Notes: a model not told the origin generated them from the letters alone. DNA of 57,252 nucleotides from Deltaproteobacteria bacterium (GCA_005879255.1 VBKY01000143.1:1-57252); one strand, 5' to 3'; positions 7,534 through 17,943 are shown, counted from the first letter of the stretch. Made by a program: numbers and translations.

Positions 7534-10293
7534 ATGGCAGGTATTACGTCTCAGGCGGCCGATTTGGGTGTCCCTCGCGGAGCGGTCCGGACGACGGGTC
7601 TTAAAATACCGCGGTATTTTACCCGCGCGGGGATGAGCCCTTATGACGAAATTGAATGGGAGCTGCGCACGGCTTCTATTGCCAACGAAAAGGGCAAGGT
7701 CGTTTTCGAGCAGTCGAATGTCGAGATTCCCAAAGCATGGTCTTTGATGGCCACACAAGTGGTGGTCTCGAAATATTTTCGTGGCCCACTGGGCACGCCG
7801 CAAAGAGAACATAGTGTGCGCCAGATGATTGGCCGAGTGGTCGAAACCATCGCCAGTTGGGGTAAAAAGGACGGCTATTTTGCCACCGACGAAGATGCCC
7901 AGGCTTTCTCCGATGAGCTGACTCATATTATGCTTCATCAAAAGGCCTGTTTTAACAGTCCGGTATGGTTTAACTGCGGCATTGAAGAAAAGCCGCAGTG
8001 CTCCGCCTGTTTTATCCTGGCGGTGGATGACACCATGGATTCCATTCTAGATTGGTACCGCAAGGAAGGCGTCATCTTCAAAGGCGGCTCCGGCTCCGGC
8101 GTCAATCTTTCCAAGATTCGCTCTTCCAAGGAACAGTTGGCCGGCGGCGGAACGGCATCCGGACCGGTGTCATTCATGAAAGCTGCCGATGCCTCTGCGG
8201 GCGTGATCAAATCCGGTGGCAAGACTCGGCGGGCGGCGAAGATGGTCGTTTTAGACGTCGATCACCCGGACATCGAAGAATTCGTCAAGTGTAAAGTCGA
8301 AGAAGAAAAAAAAGCCTGGGCGCTAATCGAGGCGGGTTACGACTCCAGCTTAGACGGGCCGGCCTACGGCAGCGTGTTTTTCCAGAATGCTAATAACTCG
8401 GTTCGGGTGACCGATGAGTTCATGCACGCAGTAGAAGAGGACCGCGAATGGAAAACCAAGTACGTCACCACTGGGCAGCCTTGCGACACCTACAAGGCGC
8501 GCGACCTTCTGCGCATGATCGCCGAGAGCACGTATTTCTGCGGCGATCCGGGCATGCAGTACGACACCACGATAAACGACTGGCATACCTGCTCGAACAC
8601 GGCGCGTATCAACGCCTCCAATCCGTGCTCCGAATACATGCACTTGGACAACTCAGCCTGCAACTTGGCATCGTTGAATCTGCTCAAGTATCTACGCGAA
8701 GATGGCGTCTTTGACACGGAGTCTTTCCGGCGCGCGGTCGACATCGTCATCTTGGCGCAGGATATTCTCATCGATAATTCTTCCTATCCGACGGCTGAAA
8801 TTGCCGCCAATGCCCACGCCTTTCGCGAGCTCGGCTTGGGCTACGCCAATCTCGGCGCATTGTTGATGTCCTTGGGGCTTCCCTATGACTCCGAAGGCGG
8901 CCGAGCCTACGCGGCAGCCGTGACGGCTCTGATGTCGGGCGAAGGTTATCTGCAATCTGCACGCGCCGCCGCCGCCGTCGAGCCGTTCGCCGGTTTCGAA
9001 GTCAATCGCCAGCCAATGCTCCGCGTCCTGAATAAGCATCGTTCGCAGGCGTACAAGATTTCACCGTCGCATGTGCCATTGGAGCTCCTCACTGCGGCTC
9101 GTGACGCATGGGATCAGACCTGCGCCGAAGCGGAGCAGCATGGCGTGAAGAATTCGCAAATTTCAGTCTTGGCGCCGACCGGCACCATCGCCTTTATGAT
9201 GGACTGCGACACCACCGGCGTCGAACCCGATATCGCGCTCATCAAATACAAAAAGCTGGTCGGCGGCGGTCTGCTAAAGATCGTCAACAACACCGTGCCG
9301 CGCGCTTTGAGACGCTTGGGATACGATGTCAAACAGATTCAGGAAATCGTCGAATACATCGAAGAGCATGAAACCATCGAAGGCGCGCCGCATCTCAAGG
9401 ACGATGATCTCGCGGTGTTCGACTGCGCTTTCAAGCCCGTGAGCGGCAGCCGCACGATCCACTACATGGGCCACGTCAAGATGATGGGCGCGGTCCAGCC
9501 GTTCATTTCCGGCGCCATTTCGAAGACGATCAATATGCCCACCGACGCCACGGTGGAAGACATCATGCACGCCTATACGGAGTCATGGAAACTCGGACTC
9601 AAGGCGGTGGCGATCTACCGCGACGGGTCGAAGCGAACTCAGCCGCTGAACACTTCCAAAGACAGCAACGGAAATAAGGCCGAATTGGCCGAGAACAACG
9701 AAGCGCACCCGCTGCGCCGCAAGCTTCCCGACGAGCGCCGCTCGATCACTCACAAGTTCGATATCGCGGGCCATGAAGGCTATATCATCGCCGGTATGTA
9801 CGAAGACGGCCAGCCGGGAGAAATTTTCATCACCATGTCGAAGGAAGGCTCGACCATATCCGGTTTGATGGATTCCTTCGCGACGGCGATTTCCATAGCG
9901 CTCCAATACGGCGTGCCGCTAAGGGGATTGGTTGATAAGTTCAGCCACATGCGGTTTGAGCCTTCGGGTTTCACCAAGAATCCGGATATCCCGATGGCCA
10001 AATCGATCATGGATTATATCTTCCGCTGGTTGGCCACCAAGTTTCTCGACGGCGAGGCGCAGCAAGAGGTCGGTATCGTCCAGCACGAGCCGATCGAAGA
10101 AGTCCATCAGAAGAAGGCCGTTTCCATCGTGTCACACCCGCCGCGCGGCGGCGCGCCGGTTTCGAACATCAGCAGCATCACGAGCCTCTATCAGCAGGAC
10201 GCGCCGCCTTGCCCCGACTGCGGCGCGATCATGATCCGTAGCGGCGCTTGTTATAAGTGTCTGAACTGCGGCGCGGTGAGTGGCTGCTCGTAA
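7534..10293 (+). CDS. nrdJ: Adenosylcobalamin-dependent (class II) ribonucleotide reductase
   Basis: A 919-residue class II reductase that makes deoxyribonucleotides from ribonucleotides with B12 as radical source. Recognisable blocks are KACFNSPVWFNCG, GGSGSGVNLSKIR, NPCSEYMHLDNSACNLASLN and ISVLAPTGTIAFMMDCDTTGVEP. The C-terminal CPDCG...CYKCLNCG segment is the zinc-ribbon-like tail that regenerates the active-site dithiol in this subtype. No NrdA/NrdB or activase is encoded nearby, so this may be the main reductase. A GGGAG ribosome site precedes the ATG. No cobalamin riboswitch was recognised in the leader; control appears to be through NrdR-like boxes. A strong terminator follows. Confidence 0.95.
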   Translation: MAGITSQAADLGVPRGAVRTTGLKIPRYFTRAGMSPYDEIEWELRTASIANEKGKVVFEQSNVEIPKAWSLMATQVVVSKYFRGPLGTPQREHSVRQMIGRVVETIASWGKKDGYFATDEDAQAFSDELTHIMLHQKACFNSPVWFNCGIEEKPQCSACFILAVDDTMDSILDWYRKEGVIFKGGSGSGVNLSKIRSSKEQLAGGGTASGPVSFMKAADASAGVIKSGGKTRRAAKMVVLDVDHPDIEEFVKCKVEEEKKAWALIEAGYDSSLDGPAYGSVFFQNANNSVRVTDEFMHAVEEDREWKTKYVTTGQPCDTYKARDLLRMIAESTYFCGDPGMQYDTTINDWHTCSNTARINASNPCSEYMHLDNSACNLASLNLLKYLREDGVFDTESFRRAVDIVILAQDILIDNSSYPTAEIAANAHAFRELGLGYANLGALLMSLGLPYDSEGGRAYAAAVTALMSGEGYLQSARAAAAVEPFAGFEVNRQPMLRVLNKHRSQAYKISPSHVPLELLTAARDAWDQTCAEAEQHGVKNSQISVLAPTGTIAFMMDCDTTGVEPDIALIKYKKLVGGGLLKIVNNTVPRALRRLGYDVKQIQEIVEYIEEHETIEGAPHLKDDDLAVFDCAFKPVSGSRTIHYMGHVKMMGAVQPFISGAISKTINMPTDATVEDIMHAYTESWKLGLKAVAIYRDGSKRTQPLNTSKDSNGNKAELAENNEAHPLRRKLPDERRSITHKFDIAGHEGYIIAGMYEDGQPGEIFITMSKEGSTISGLMDSFATAISIALQYGVPLRGLVDKFSHMRFEPSGFTKNPDIPMAKSIMDYIFRWLATKFLDGEAQQEVGIVQHEPIEEVHQKKAVSIVSHPPRGGAPVSNISSITSLYQQDAPPCPDCGAIMIRSGACYKCLNCGAVSGCS

Positions 10294-10329
10294 GCCGACG
10301 CGAGCTAAAGACGGCAAAAGCGTTTCCAC

Positions 10330-10364
10330 GGGCCGGTACCCAAGTCAGGTACCGGCCCTTTTTT
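10330..10364 (+). terminator. Rho-independent terminator of nrdJ
   Basis: A perfect 11-bp stem (GGGCCGGTACC with GGTACCGGCCC), a 7-nt loop CAAGTCA, and a run of six T residues. It starts 37 nt after the nrdJ stop. Confidence 0.95.
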
Positions 10365-10366
10365 CG

Positions 10367-10380
10367 GTTAGGCGTTAGGC
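10367..10380. repeat. Two exact GTTAGGC heptamers
   Basis: GTTAGGC is repeated twice directly after the nrdJ terminator. A minimal member of the intergenic heptamer-repeat set. Confidence 0.5.
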
Positions 10381-10437
10381 AATTGCGAGCGGGAGCTGAC
10401 AATTCTCTGGATAAAGATTTGTCGCGATGACAGCGGC

Positions 10438-11043
10438 TTATTTCTTTTCTAGGTGCAGCACGCCCTTTTGCGTGTCGATGTCCATGCGGAAGTTGCTCAG
10501 GAAATTCAGGCCTAAAAGGCCCGCGACTTGGGGGTCGAGAACAGCGTCGTGGACGGCAGTGGGGAGATTGCGAATTTCCATACCGCCGACAGCGATTGAG
10601 TCTAGATTGGTAACCGGCGCCTCGATAAGCCCATTGGCGGTTTGAAACTGCAAAGTTTTCGGAGTCTGGCCCATGTCGATCGAAAGGTCTCGGGCCAGCG
10701 CATTCGAGATCAGGGTATAACTAGCGCCGGTGTCGACGACAAACTTTGCCGAACGTTTGTTGTTGAGGGTTGCCTGGATGATGACCACCTCGCCGTGCCT
10801 CTCCATGGGAATTGAGGCTTTTCGAGGCGGCGGTTTTCGTTCCGGTTCGGCGACTCGCGGGCTTTCCTGGGCTTGAATTCGGCCGGCGGTTCCCCGTTGT
10901 TTCGGCGGCACGTCGTGCAGGTTGTCGGTGATATGGAGCACGCCATTTTCATCGACCCAACGGTAATATTCGGCAGCCCGCAGTGGCGCAAAAACCAGCC
11001 AAATGAGGCCTATCGCTGCAACGACACCAGTGAAGATCTTCAC
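10438..11043 (-). CDS. Exported retropepsin-like aspartic protease with DUF4124 domain
   Basis: A 201-residue protein with an N-terminal signal peptide (cleavage near LRAA, residue 24), a DUF4124-like segment YYRWVDENGVLHITD (about 26-40), a Pro/Arg-rich linker and a C-terminal clan-AA aspartic protease domain. The catalytic motif DTGAS is at 104-108 and the hydrophobic GLLGLNFLSNF motif lies near the C terminus. Such single-domain proteases act as homodimers, here probably in the periplasm; substrate unknown. The only start that keeps the signal peptide is GTG at 11043, with no clear ribosome site. It lies 3 nt from an 18-bp palindrome. Confidence 0.8.
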   Translation of the reverse strand: MKIFTGVVAAIGLIWLVFAPLRAAEYYRWVDENGVLHITDNLHDVPPKQRGTAGRIQAQESPRVAEPERKPPPRKASIPMERHGEVVIIQATLNNKRSAKFVVDTGASYTLISNALARDLSIDMGQTPKTLQFQTANGLIEAPVTNLDSIAVGGMEIRNLPTAVHDAVLDPQVAGLLGLNFLSNFRMDIDTQKGVLHLEKK

Positions 11044-11046
11044 GAT

Positions 11047-11064
11047 TGTGGTAAACTTACCACA
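11047..11064. promoter_or_regulatory. 18-bp palindrome next to the protease start
   Basis: TGTGGTAA and TTACCACA form perfect 8-bp arms around a 2-nt centre, ending 3 nt before the protease GTG start. It could be a repressor operator (TGGT...ACCA is a GntR-type pattern) or a hairpin in the mRNA leader that hides the start codon. Confidence 0.45.
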
Positions 11065-11238
11065 GTTGTTGATTCGGCGAAACCAAAATGCTGCTCTCGA
11101 GGCAATCGTGCTTGGGTAATGGATGGGGAAGATGTCGTCCAGTCAAGCAATTGGCCGTTAGGCTGCTTTACAATGCCGGGTCGCTGTGGTAGAGATCTAG
11201 GCAACTAAGGAAGGAAAAAGAGAGAAAGAGCGGAGAAT

Positions 11239-11508
11239 ATGGGAATTGCTGAACCGCAGAAACAAGCAGTCGTCGAGCAGTTCAGGGTTCATCAGACGGA
11301 CACAGGCTCTCCCGAAGTGCAAGTTGCGCTTCTCAGTCAGCGCATCGACCATCTTACCGAACACTTCAAGGTTCATGTTAAGGATCACCATTCTCGCCGT
11401 GGCCTCCTGAAGCTAGTAGGGCAGAGGAGAAGGTTGCTGGATTATCTTCGAAATTCAGATTTCGAAAGATACCAGAACCTAATCCAGCGGCTTGGAATAC
11501 GTAAGTAG
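11239..11508 (+). CDS. rpsO: 30S ribosomal protein S15
   Basis: An 89-residue S15 of normal length, with the conserved [16 protein letters not shown] segment, [23 protein letters not shown], and the C-terminal GIRK. It binds 16S rRNA in the 30S platform. It is followed 69 nt later by pnp, the widely conserved rpsO-pnp arrangement. A purine-rich leader (AAGGAAGG and GGAG) precedes the ATG. Confidence 0.98.
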   Translation: MGIAEPQKQAVVEQFRVHQTDTGSPEVQVALLSQRIDHLTEHFKVHVKDHHSRRGLLKLVGQRRRLLDYLRNSDFERYQNLIQRLGIRK

Positions 11509-11577
11509 CTATTTCCAGCCCGTTGCCCTCCGTTTCCACACCTCCGTTAGACCTGTCTCCCGCCAGAGGATTTTTCT

Positions 11578-13680
11578 ATGATTAAGAAAATCGAATTGGA
11601 TTTTCATGGCCGACCCTTATCCATCGAAGTCGGACGGCTGGCTAAGCAAGCGGATGGTGCCGCGCTGGTACGCTACGGCGAGACCGTCGTCTTGGTGACG
11701 GCGGTGGCCACCAGAGAGCTCAAATTGGACACTGATTTTTTCCCGCTCACGGTCGACTACCAAGAAAAAACTTTCGCCGCAGGCAAGATTCCGGGCGGCT
11801 TTTTCAAGCGGGAGGGCCGGCCTTCGGAAAAAGAAATTCTAACCTGCCGTCTGATCGATCGCTCGATCCGTCCGCTTTTCTCCGAAGGTCTACGTTGTGA
11901 AACCCAAGTCATAGCGACCGTTTTATCGGCTGACCGAGAGAACGATCCCGATGTCGTGGCCATGCTGGGCACTTCAGTGGCCCTGCATGTATCCGACATT
12001 CCGTTCAACGGTCCGTTAGCCGGCGTCCGCATCGGTCGCACCAAGGGCCAGTGGGTGATGAATCCGACCCAAGGCCAGCTTGAAGAAAGCGACGTGGATA
12101 TTTTTCTTTCCGGCAGCCGAGATGCCATCGTCATGGTCGAAGGCGGCGCGCAGATGGTGCCCGAGGATGAAATCCTTGAAGCGCTGTTCGCCGGCCACGC
12201 GGCCATTCAGCCGCTGATTCAAATCCAGGAAGAAATTCGCCGAGAAGTCGGCAAGCCGAAGCGAGAAGTGCCTCTTGCCGAGTTCGATCGCGCGGTTGTA
12301 CGTCGGGTCGAGGAATTGGCGCTCACACGACTCAAACAGGCCCTCGAGATCCCGGAAAAATTGGAACGCTACAAACGGATCGCGGAAGTGAAGGGCGAAG
12401 TCGTGCCGCAAGCCTTGGCGGAGTTTCCGGAAAAGCAAAAAGACATCAAAGGCGCCTTCGATGAGCTAAAGCGGAATGTTTTTCGCGGACTGGTGATTCA
12501 CCAGGAGCGGCGCATCGATGGGCGCGGCCTAAAAGACATCCGGCCGATCACCTGCGAAATCGAAGTGCTGCCGCGCACGCATGGCTCGGCGTTGTTTACC
12601 CGCGGCGAGACGCAGGCGTTGGTGGTGACAACCTTGGGCACCACGTCGGACGAGCAGAGAGTCGATGCACTGCTCGGCGAGCACTTCAAAAAGTTCATGT
12701 TGCACTACAATTTTCCACCGTTCAGCGTCGGCGAGGTCAAGTTCCTGCGCGGTCCCGGGCGACGTGAAATCGGCCATGGCAATCTGGCGGAGCGTGCGCT
12801 TGTTCCCGTGCTTCCTGCCGAGGAAAGCTTCCCTTATACCATACGAATTGTCTCCGAAATTCTAGAATCGAACGGCTCGACGTCAATGGCGACCGTTTGC
12901 GGCGGATCGCTGTCGTTGATGGACGCCGGCGTGCCCGTAACCGCGCCGGTGGCCGGCATCGCCATGGGTTTGATCAAGGAAGGCGAACATGTGCGCGTGC
13001 TGTCCGACATTCTCGGCGACGAAGACCATTTGGGCGATATGGATTTCAAAGTCGCCGGCACGGCGGAGGGAGTGACGTCATTGCAGATGGATATCAAGGT
13101 CAATGGGGTCGACCGTGAGATCATGCGCCAGGCGCTGCACCAAGCGAAACAAGGGCGGTTGCACATTCTCGGTATCATGAATTCAACGTTGCCGGCGGCG
13201 CGCACCAATGTTTCCGGCCATGCGCCGCGCATCATTACGCTCAAAGTCAAACCGGATAAGATTCGCGAGATTATTGGCCCGGGCGGCAAGGTCATTCGCG
13301 GCATCATTGAAGCCACCGGTGTCAAGATGGACGTCGAAGACGACGGCACTGTGACGATCGCCTCCGTCGACGAGGCGGCTTCCCAGAAGGCCGTCGAAAT
13401 GGTGCAAAGGATCGCCGCCGAAGCCGAGGTCGGAAAAATTTACAAAGGCACCGTGCGCAAGATCGTCGAGTTTGGCGCGTTTGTCGAAATTCTGCCGGGA
13501 ACGGATGGCCTGATTCACATCTCCCAGCTGGCCCCAGAACGGGTACGCAAAGTCACCGATGTGCTCAAAGAAGGCGACGAGGTGATGGTCAAAGTCCTGG
13601 AAATCGATAGACAGGGCAAGATCCGGCTAAGCCGTAAAGAGGCCCTCCAGGAAACCAGCGGCAGCTCGAGCAACGCATAA
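11578..13680 (+). CDS. pnp: Polyribonucleotide nucleotidyltransferase (PNPase)
   Basis: A 700-residue PNPase with two RNase PH domains separated by a helical linker, then a KH domain (about 552-612, [11 protein letters not shown] with the GxxG loop) and an S1 domain (about 620-690, [15 protein letters not shown]...HISQL). It degrades RNA phosphorolytically from the 3' end and is part of the degradosome in many bacteria. The stop is followed 2 nt later by the M16 peptidase start, so the two are co-transcribed. Confidence 0.98.
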   Translation: MIKKIELDFHGRPLSIEVGRLAKQADGAALVRYGETVVLVTAVATRELKLDTDFFPLTVDYQEKTFAAGKIPGGFFKREGRPSEKEILTCRLIDRSIRPLFSEGLRCETQVIATVLSADRENDPDVVAMLGTSVALHVSDIPFNGPLAGVRIGRTKGQWVMNPTQGQLEESDVDIFLSGSRDAIVMVEGGAQMVPEDEILEALFAGHAAIQPLIQIQEEIRREVGKPKREVPLAEFDRAVVRRVEELALTRLKQALEIPEKLERYKRIAEVKGEVVPQALAEFPEKQKDIKGAFDELKRNVFRGLVIHQERRIDGRGLKDIRPITCEIEVLPRTHGSALFTRGETQALVVTTLGTTSDEQRVDALLGEHFKKFMLHYNFPPFSVGEVKFLRGPGRREIGHGNLAERALVPVLPAEESFPYTIRIVSEILESNGSTSMATVCGGSLSLMDAGVPVTAPVAGIAMGLIKEGEHVRVLSDILGDEDHLGDMDFKVAGTAEGVTSLQMDIKVNGVDREIMRQALHQAKQGRLHILGIMNSTLPAARTNVSGHAPRIITLKVKPDKIREIIGPGGKVIRGIIEATGVKMDVEDDGTVTIASVDEAASQKAVEMVQRIAAEAEVGKIYKGTVRKIVEFGAFVEILPGTDGLIHISQLAPERVRKVTDVLKEGDEVMVKVLEIDRQGKIRLSRKEALQETSGSSSNA

Positions 13681-13682
13681 TC

Positions 13683-14960
13683 ATGTTTGCTAAGACCGAC
13701 TTGGACAACGGCATCCGCATTGTGTCGTACGAGATGCCGGAGCATCGTTCGGTGAGTCTCGGCATCTGGGTAGAGAGCGGATCGCGCCACGAATCCGCAG
13801 CCCAGAACGGCATCTCCCACTTCATCGAGCATCTACTCTTCAAAGGGACGGAGCGGCGCAGCGCGGCGCAAATTGCCGAAGAAATGGACGCCGTCGGGGG
13901 TGTGATCAACGCCTTTACTTCCAAAGAGCACACCTGTTATTACGCCAAGGTACTCGACGAAAACCTGCCGTTGGCGATCGATCTTTTGACCGATATTTTT
14001 CTTCATTCGAGTTTCGACGCTGAGGAAATCGAGCGGGAGAGATCGGTCATCCTGCAAGAGATTTCCCAGGCGGAAGATACTCCGGATGACTATGTCCACG
14101 ATCTTTTCAGTCTCGACTTTTTCAAAAATCATCCGATTGCCCGCCCGATCTGCGGCAGGGAAGAAACCGTCACGAGTTTCCAACGGGACGATTTCCTCGG
14201 TTTCTTTAAATCGCGCTATCGCCCGCGCCGAGTGATCGTGTCGGCGGCTGGTCATTTCCGCCACGACGCGCTGGTCAAAGAGATCGCCGCGCGCCTGAGC
14301 GTGGTGACGGATGGAGTCGATGGCGACCAGGCACTCAGCCTGGAAGGCGAGACCGTGCCGAAGATGGGGAGCGGTGTTTTTTCTCACGCGAAATCGCTGG
14401 AACAAGCTCATCTGTGTCTGGGTGTGGCGGGGATTCACCAGGCTCATCCCAAGCGCTACGCGGCCTACGTGCTCAACACGCTGCTCGGCGGCGGCATGAG
14501 CTCCGGGCTGTTTCAGGAGATCCGTGAGAAGCGCGGGAAAGCCTACTCCGTTTATTCCTTCTCGACGTCGTATAAAGACGTCGGTTATCTGGGCGTCTAT
14601 GCCGGCACAAGCATCGAATCGACGGAAGAGGTCGTCGAATTGATTCTGAAGGAGCTGGGCAAACTGGCCGCTGGTGAAATGACGGATGAGGAACTACGGC
14701 GCACCCAAGGCCAGCTGGTCGGCAGCATGATGCTCGGCTTAGAGTCGACGGATTCGTGGATGAGCCATATCGCGCGCAACGAAATCTACTTCGGTAAGAT
14801 GGTGACTACGGACGAGATTTGCCAACGGATCCGCGCCGTGTCTCGTGATGAAGTCGTGGAGTTGGCCGGCGCGCTGTTCCGCTCAGACGGCATGACGCTG
14901 ACACTCCTGGGCGATTTCAACGATAATTTCCAGCTTAAAAATCTAAACATGAATCACTGA
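13683..14960 (+). CDS. M16-family zinc peptidase (processing protease type)
   Basis: A 425-residue insulinase-family peptidase. The inverted zinc motif HFIEH is at residues 46-50 (HxxEH), with the distal Glu supplied by the ERSVILQEI helix. The second half holds the inactive M16_C domain with LGGGMSSGLFQEIREKRGKAYSVYSF. It is the MPP-beta-like gene that follows pnp in many bacteria; the substrate is usually unknown. Starts 2 nt after the pnp stop. Confidence 0.93.
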   Translation: MFAKTDLDNGIRIVSYEMPEHRSVSLGIWVESGSRHESAAQNGISHFIEHLLFKGTERRSAAQIAEEMDAVGGVINAFTSKEHTCYYAKVLDENLPLAIDLLTDIFLHSSFDAEEIERERSVILQEISQAEDTPDDYVHDLFSLDFFKNHPIARPICGREETVTSFQRDDFLGFFKSRYRPRRVIVSAAGHFRHDALVKEIAARLSVVTDGVDGDQALSLEGETVPKMGSGVFSHAKSLEQAHLCLGVAGIHQAHPKRYAAYVLNTLLGGGMSSGLFQEIREKRGKAYSVYSFSTSYKDVGYLGVYAGTSIESTEEVVELILKELGKLAAGEMTDEELRRTQGQLVGSMMLGLESTDSWMSHIARNEIYFGKMVTTDEICQRIRAVSRDEVVELAGALFRSDGMTLTLLGDFNDNFQLKNLNMNH

Positions 14961-14995
14961 GCCGCGGTCGTTTGCGTCCTGCGGGATGATGAGCG

Positions 14996-15454
14996 GTGGA
15001 AGAAGTTCGCATTGAGATCAAACGCCTGCGGCCAAGCGCGAAATCCCTGGCCCTGCCGGTATATATGACCGCGGGCGCAGCGGGCATGGATCTTTGCGCC
15101 GACATCGAAAATGATCTGCAGCTCGCGCCGATGGAGCGGGCTTTAATTCCCACGGGGTTCGCGATTGCTTTGCCGGCTGGTTTTGAGGCGCAGATTCGCC
15201 CGCGCAGCGGACTCGCGCTCAATCAAGGATTGACATTGGCGAACAGTCCCGGAACCATCGACGCCGATTATCGCGGAGAAATTCAGGTGATCGCGATCAA
15301 TTTAGGTACCGAGCCGATCATTATCCAACGCGGCCAGCGCATCGCCCAGATGATCGTGCAACGCATCGCTCGAGCGCAGTGGCACGAAGTGGACGACCTT
15401 GCGTCGTCTGCGCGTCAAGCGGGCGGGTTCGGGCATACGGATAAGAAAAGCTAA
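14996..15454 (+). CDS. dut: dUTP diphosphatase (dUTPase)
   Basis: A 152-residue trimeric dUTPase with all five motifs: [35 protein letters not shown] and the C-terminal GGFGHT. It hydrolyses dUTP to dUMP, keeping uracil out of DNA and supplying thymidylate synthesis. The only start that covers motif 1 with a normal N terminus is GTG at 14996. It completes the rpsO-pnp-M16-dut cluster. The stop abuts a heptamer-repeat hairpin. Confidence 0.95.
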   Translation: MEEVRIEIKRLRPSAKSLALPVYMTAGAAGMDLCADIENDLQLAPMERALIPTGFAIALPAGFEAQIRPRSGLALNQGLTLANSPGTIDADYRGEIQVIAINLGTEPIIIQRGQRIAQMIVQRIARAQWHEVDDLASSARQAGGFGHTDKKS

Positions 15455-15572
15455 GTTCAAGGTTCAAAGTGCGCGCCTCGCGCATCCTGAGCTTCGAAGG
15501 ATCTGTCATAAAGGCTAAGAAGGATCCTTCACTCCGTTCAGGACGGGGCCTTGAACCATTGAACTTTTGAAC
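15455..15572. repeat. Inverted repeat of GTTCAA heptamers with an inner hairpin
   Basis: GTTCAAG and GTTCAAA directly follow the dut stop. The reverse complements CTTGAAC, CATTGAAC and TTTTGAAC lie 80 nt later, just before purB, so the arms can pair. The interior holds ATCCTGAGCTTCGAAGGAT and the palindrome GAAGGATCCTTC, resembling the short CTGAGC...TCGAAGGA palindromes common in environmental proteobacterial genomes. Confidence 0.7.
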
Positions 15573-15594
15573 GATCAAAGGGCATGTTCGAAGC

Positions 15595-16887
15595 ATGATT
15601 TCCCGCTACACCCGACCGGAAATGGGCCGCATCTGGTCGGAAGAAAATAGCTTTCAAAAGTGGCTCGATGTCGAAATCCTCGCCGCGGAAGGCCTCGCGC
15701 GGCTCGGTAAAGTCCCGAAAGCCGCGATAGCGCGCATCCGTAAGAAAGCGCGCTTCAATGTACAGCGCATCCGCGAGATCGAAAGCGAGGTCAAACACGA
15801 AATCATCGCATTCCTGAGCTCGGTGGCGGAATCGATCGGCGACGACGCCCGCTATCTTCACGTGGGCATGACCTCTTCGGACGTCATGGATACAGCGCTG
15901 GCGATTCAGTTCAAAGAAGCGTCGGTAATCCTCGAGCGGGACATCAAGGATTTGATGCGGGTGCTGCGCCGTCAAGCGCACAAATACAAGTGGACGGTCA
16001 TGATCGGCCGCACCCATGGCATACACGCCGAGCCGATCACCTTCGGCTTGAAGCTCGCTCTCTGGTATCAGGAAATGGCGCGCCATCTCTCCCGGTTTCA
16101 AAAAGCAGTCGAGGATATTTGTGTCGGTCAGATTTCGGGGGCGGTCGGGACTTTCGCGCAGATCTCACCCAGGGTTGAAGCCTACGTGTGCAAACAGAGC
16201 GGGCTTAAACCGGCGCTGATTTCCAATCAGATTATTCAGCGCGACCGCCACGCGTATTATTTTGCGACCTTGGCGATTATCGCCAGCTCGCTGGAAAAGT
16301 TCGCCGTCGAAGTGCGCCATTTGCAGCGCACCGAAGTCCAAGAAGCCGAAGAACCGTTTACCCAAGGGCAGAAGGGCTCATCGGCGATGCCGCACAAACG
16401 TAACCCGATCCTATCGGAGAATGTCTCAGGACTGGCGCGCTTGTTGCGCTCCTACGCCGTAGCCGCCATGGAAAATGTTCCGCTGTGGCATGAGCGCGAT
16501 ATCAGTCACTCTTCGGTCGAGCGCGTGATCGCGCCGGACGCGACGATCGCGCTCGACTTCATGCTACGGCGCATGACCTATGTGCTTGGCAATCTCTGCG
16601 TCTATCCGGAGAATATGAAGCGCAATCTGGAAAAAAGCGGTGGCGCGGTTTTCTCCGAGAGAGTTTTGCTTGCGTTAGTCGACAAAGGTATTTCCCGCGA
16701 CGTCGCCTACCGCATGGTGCAGCGCCACGCCTTGAAGGTTGGCAAAGAAGGCGGGGATCTCAAGCGGGAGCTGCTGGCCGACGGAGAGATCCGCCGCTAT
16801 TTGTCTTCGAAGGAGATTGAAGCACTTTGGAGTGTGAAACAACATTTGACCAACGTCGATTTTATTTTCCGCCGCGTGTTTCATTAG
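15595..16887 (+). CDS. purB: Adenylosuccinate lyase
   Basis: A 430-residue fumarase/aspartase-superfamily enzyme. The signature loop is KGSSAMPHKRNP, with the other conserved blocks TSSDVMDTA and GRTHGIHAEP. It catalyses two fumarate-releasing steps: SAICAR to AICAR, and adenylosuccinate to AMP. The length is that of the short bacterial type. First of five purine genes in a row. Confidence 0.96.
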   Translation: MISRYTRPEMGRIWSEENSFQKWLDVEILAAEGLARLGKVPKAAIARIRKKARFNVQRIREIESEVKHEIIAFLSSVAESIGDDARYLHVGMTSSDVMDTALAIQFKEASVILERDIKDLMRVLRRQAHKYKWTVMIGRTHGIHAEPITFGLKLALWYQEMARHLSRFQKAVEDICVGQISGAVGTFAQISPRVEAYVCKQSGLKPALISNQIIQRDRHAYYFATLAIIASSLEKFAVEVRHLQRTEVQEAEEPFTQGQKGSSAMPHKRNPILSENVSGLARLLRSYAVAAMENVPLWHERDISHSSVERVIAPDATIALDFMLRRMTYVLGNLCVYPENMKRNLEKSGGAVFSERVLLALVDKGISRDVAYRMVQRHALKVGKEGGDLKRELLADGEIRRYLSSKEIEALWSVKQHLTNVDFIFRRVFH

Positions 16888-16911
16888 GGATAGACTGAAG
16901 GCTGATCGATT

Positions 16912-17160
16912 ATGCGCGTTAGGATTTTCGTTTTGCTTAAAGAGGGCGTCCTTGATCCGCAAGGAAATGCCATCGAGCGCTCGTTGCACACGCTTGGCTA
17001 CGGCGAGGTGCAGAACGTCCGAGCGGGAAAATATCTCGAGCTCAATGTCGATGCTCCGTCGCGGGCTGTTGCAGAGCTTCGCGTCCGTGAAATGTGTGAT
17101 AAGCTATTGGCGAATACCGTCATCGAAGACTACCGCTTCGAAATTAGTTCTGAGTCCTGA
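16912..17160 (+). CDS. purS: Phosphoribosylformylglycinamidine synthase subunit PurS
   Basis: An 82-residue PurS with the VLDPQGNAIERSLHTLGY motif. PurS bridges PurQ and PurL in the three-subunit FGAM synthase. The last codons (SSES then stop) are written in the first units of a heptamer-repeat hairpin that continues into the gap before purQ. Confidence 0.95.
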   Translation: MRVRIFVLLKEGVLDPQGNAIERSLHTLGYGEVQNVRAGKYLELNVDAPSRAVAELRVREMCDKLLANTVIEDYRFEISSES

Positions 17161-17240
17161 GTGATGAGTACTGAGATACGCGCATTTCCCTTTGCGGTAT
17201 TCCCGGCTCAGCACTCAGCACTCGTTACTCAGTACTGACC
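17149..17240. repeat. Heptamer-repeat hairpin between purS and purQ
   Basis: Left arm: four 7-nt units TCTGAGT, CCTGAGT, GATGAGT, ACTGAGA (17149-17176). Right arm: CTCAGCA, CTCAGCA, CTCGTTA, CTCAGTA (17207-17234). A 22-nt stretch of the left arm (from 17154) matches the reverse complement of 17214-17235 at 18 positions. The left arm includes the purS stop codon, and the right arm ends at the purQ start. Confidence 0.8.
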
Positions 17241-17943
17241 ATGCGTTGGGGTGTTATTACTTTTCCAGGCTCTTGTGACGACCAGGATGTGTTCGACAGC
17301 CTCAAATTAGAATTGAGGCAGAAGGTCAAGTTTCTTTGGCACAAAGATGAGCTTGCCGGCAATTACGATTGCATCGTGCTGCCGGGCGGATTTTCCTACG
17401 GTGATTATCTGCGTTGCGGTGCCATGGCGCGCTTCTCGCCGATCATGCAGGGCGTGGTCAAGTTCGCGCGGAGCGGCGGGCTGGTACTCGGCATTTGCAA
17501 TGGTTTTCAGATCCTTTGCGAGTCTGGTTTGCTGCCCGGCGCCTTAATGCGCAACGCCGGCCTGCAGTTTGTTTGCCAGCCGGTTTATCTGCGGACCGAA
17601 GAAACCGATACGCCGTTTACCGGCGCCCTAAAAAAAGGCCAGATGCTCAAAATGCCGATCAAACATGGCGAGGGCTGTTACTACGCCGATTTGCAAACCC
17701 TCGAGCGTTTGCACAAAAACCGGCAAATCTTGCTACGCTATGTCGACGCCAAAGGCAGGCCGGCAGCGGCGGCCAATCCCAATGGTTCTTTGGAAAATAT
17801 TGCGGGCATATGCAATGAAAAGCGAAACGTGTTCGGCCTCATGCCCCATCCGGAAGTCGCCTGCAACAGGATTCTAGGCAGCGAGGACGGTGCTAAAATC
17901 TTTACGTCGATCGCCGCGGCTTGCGCTGATAGAGCGAAGTCGC

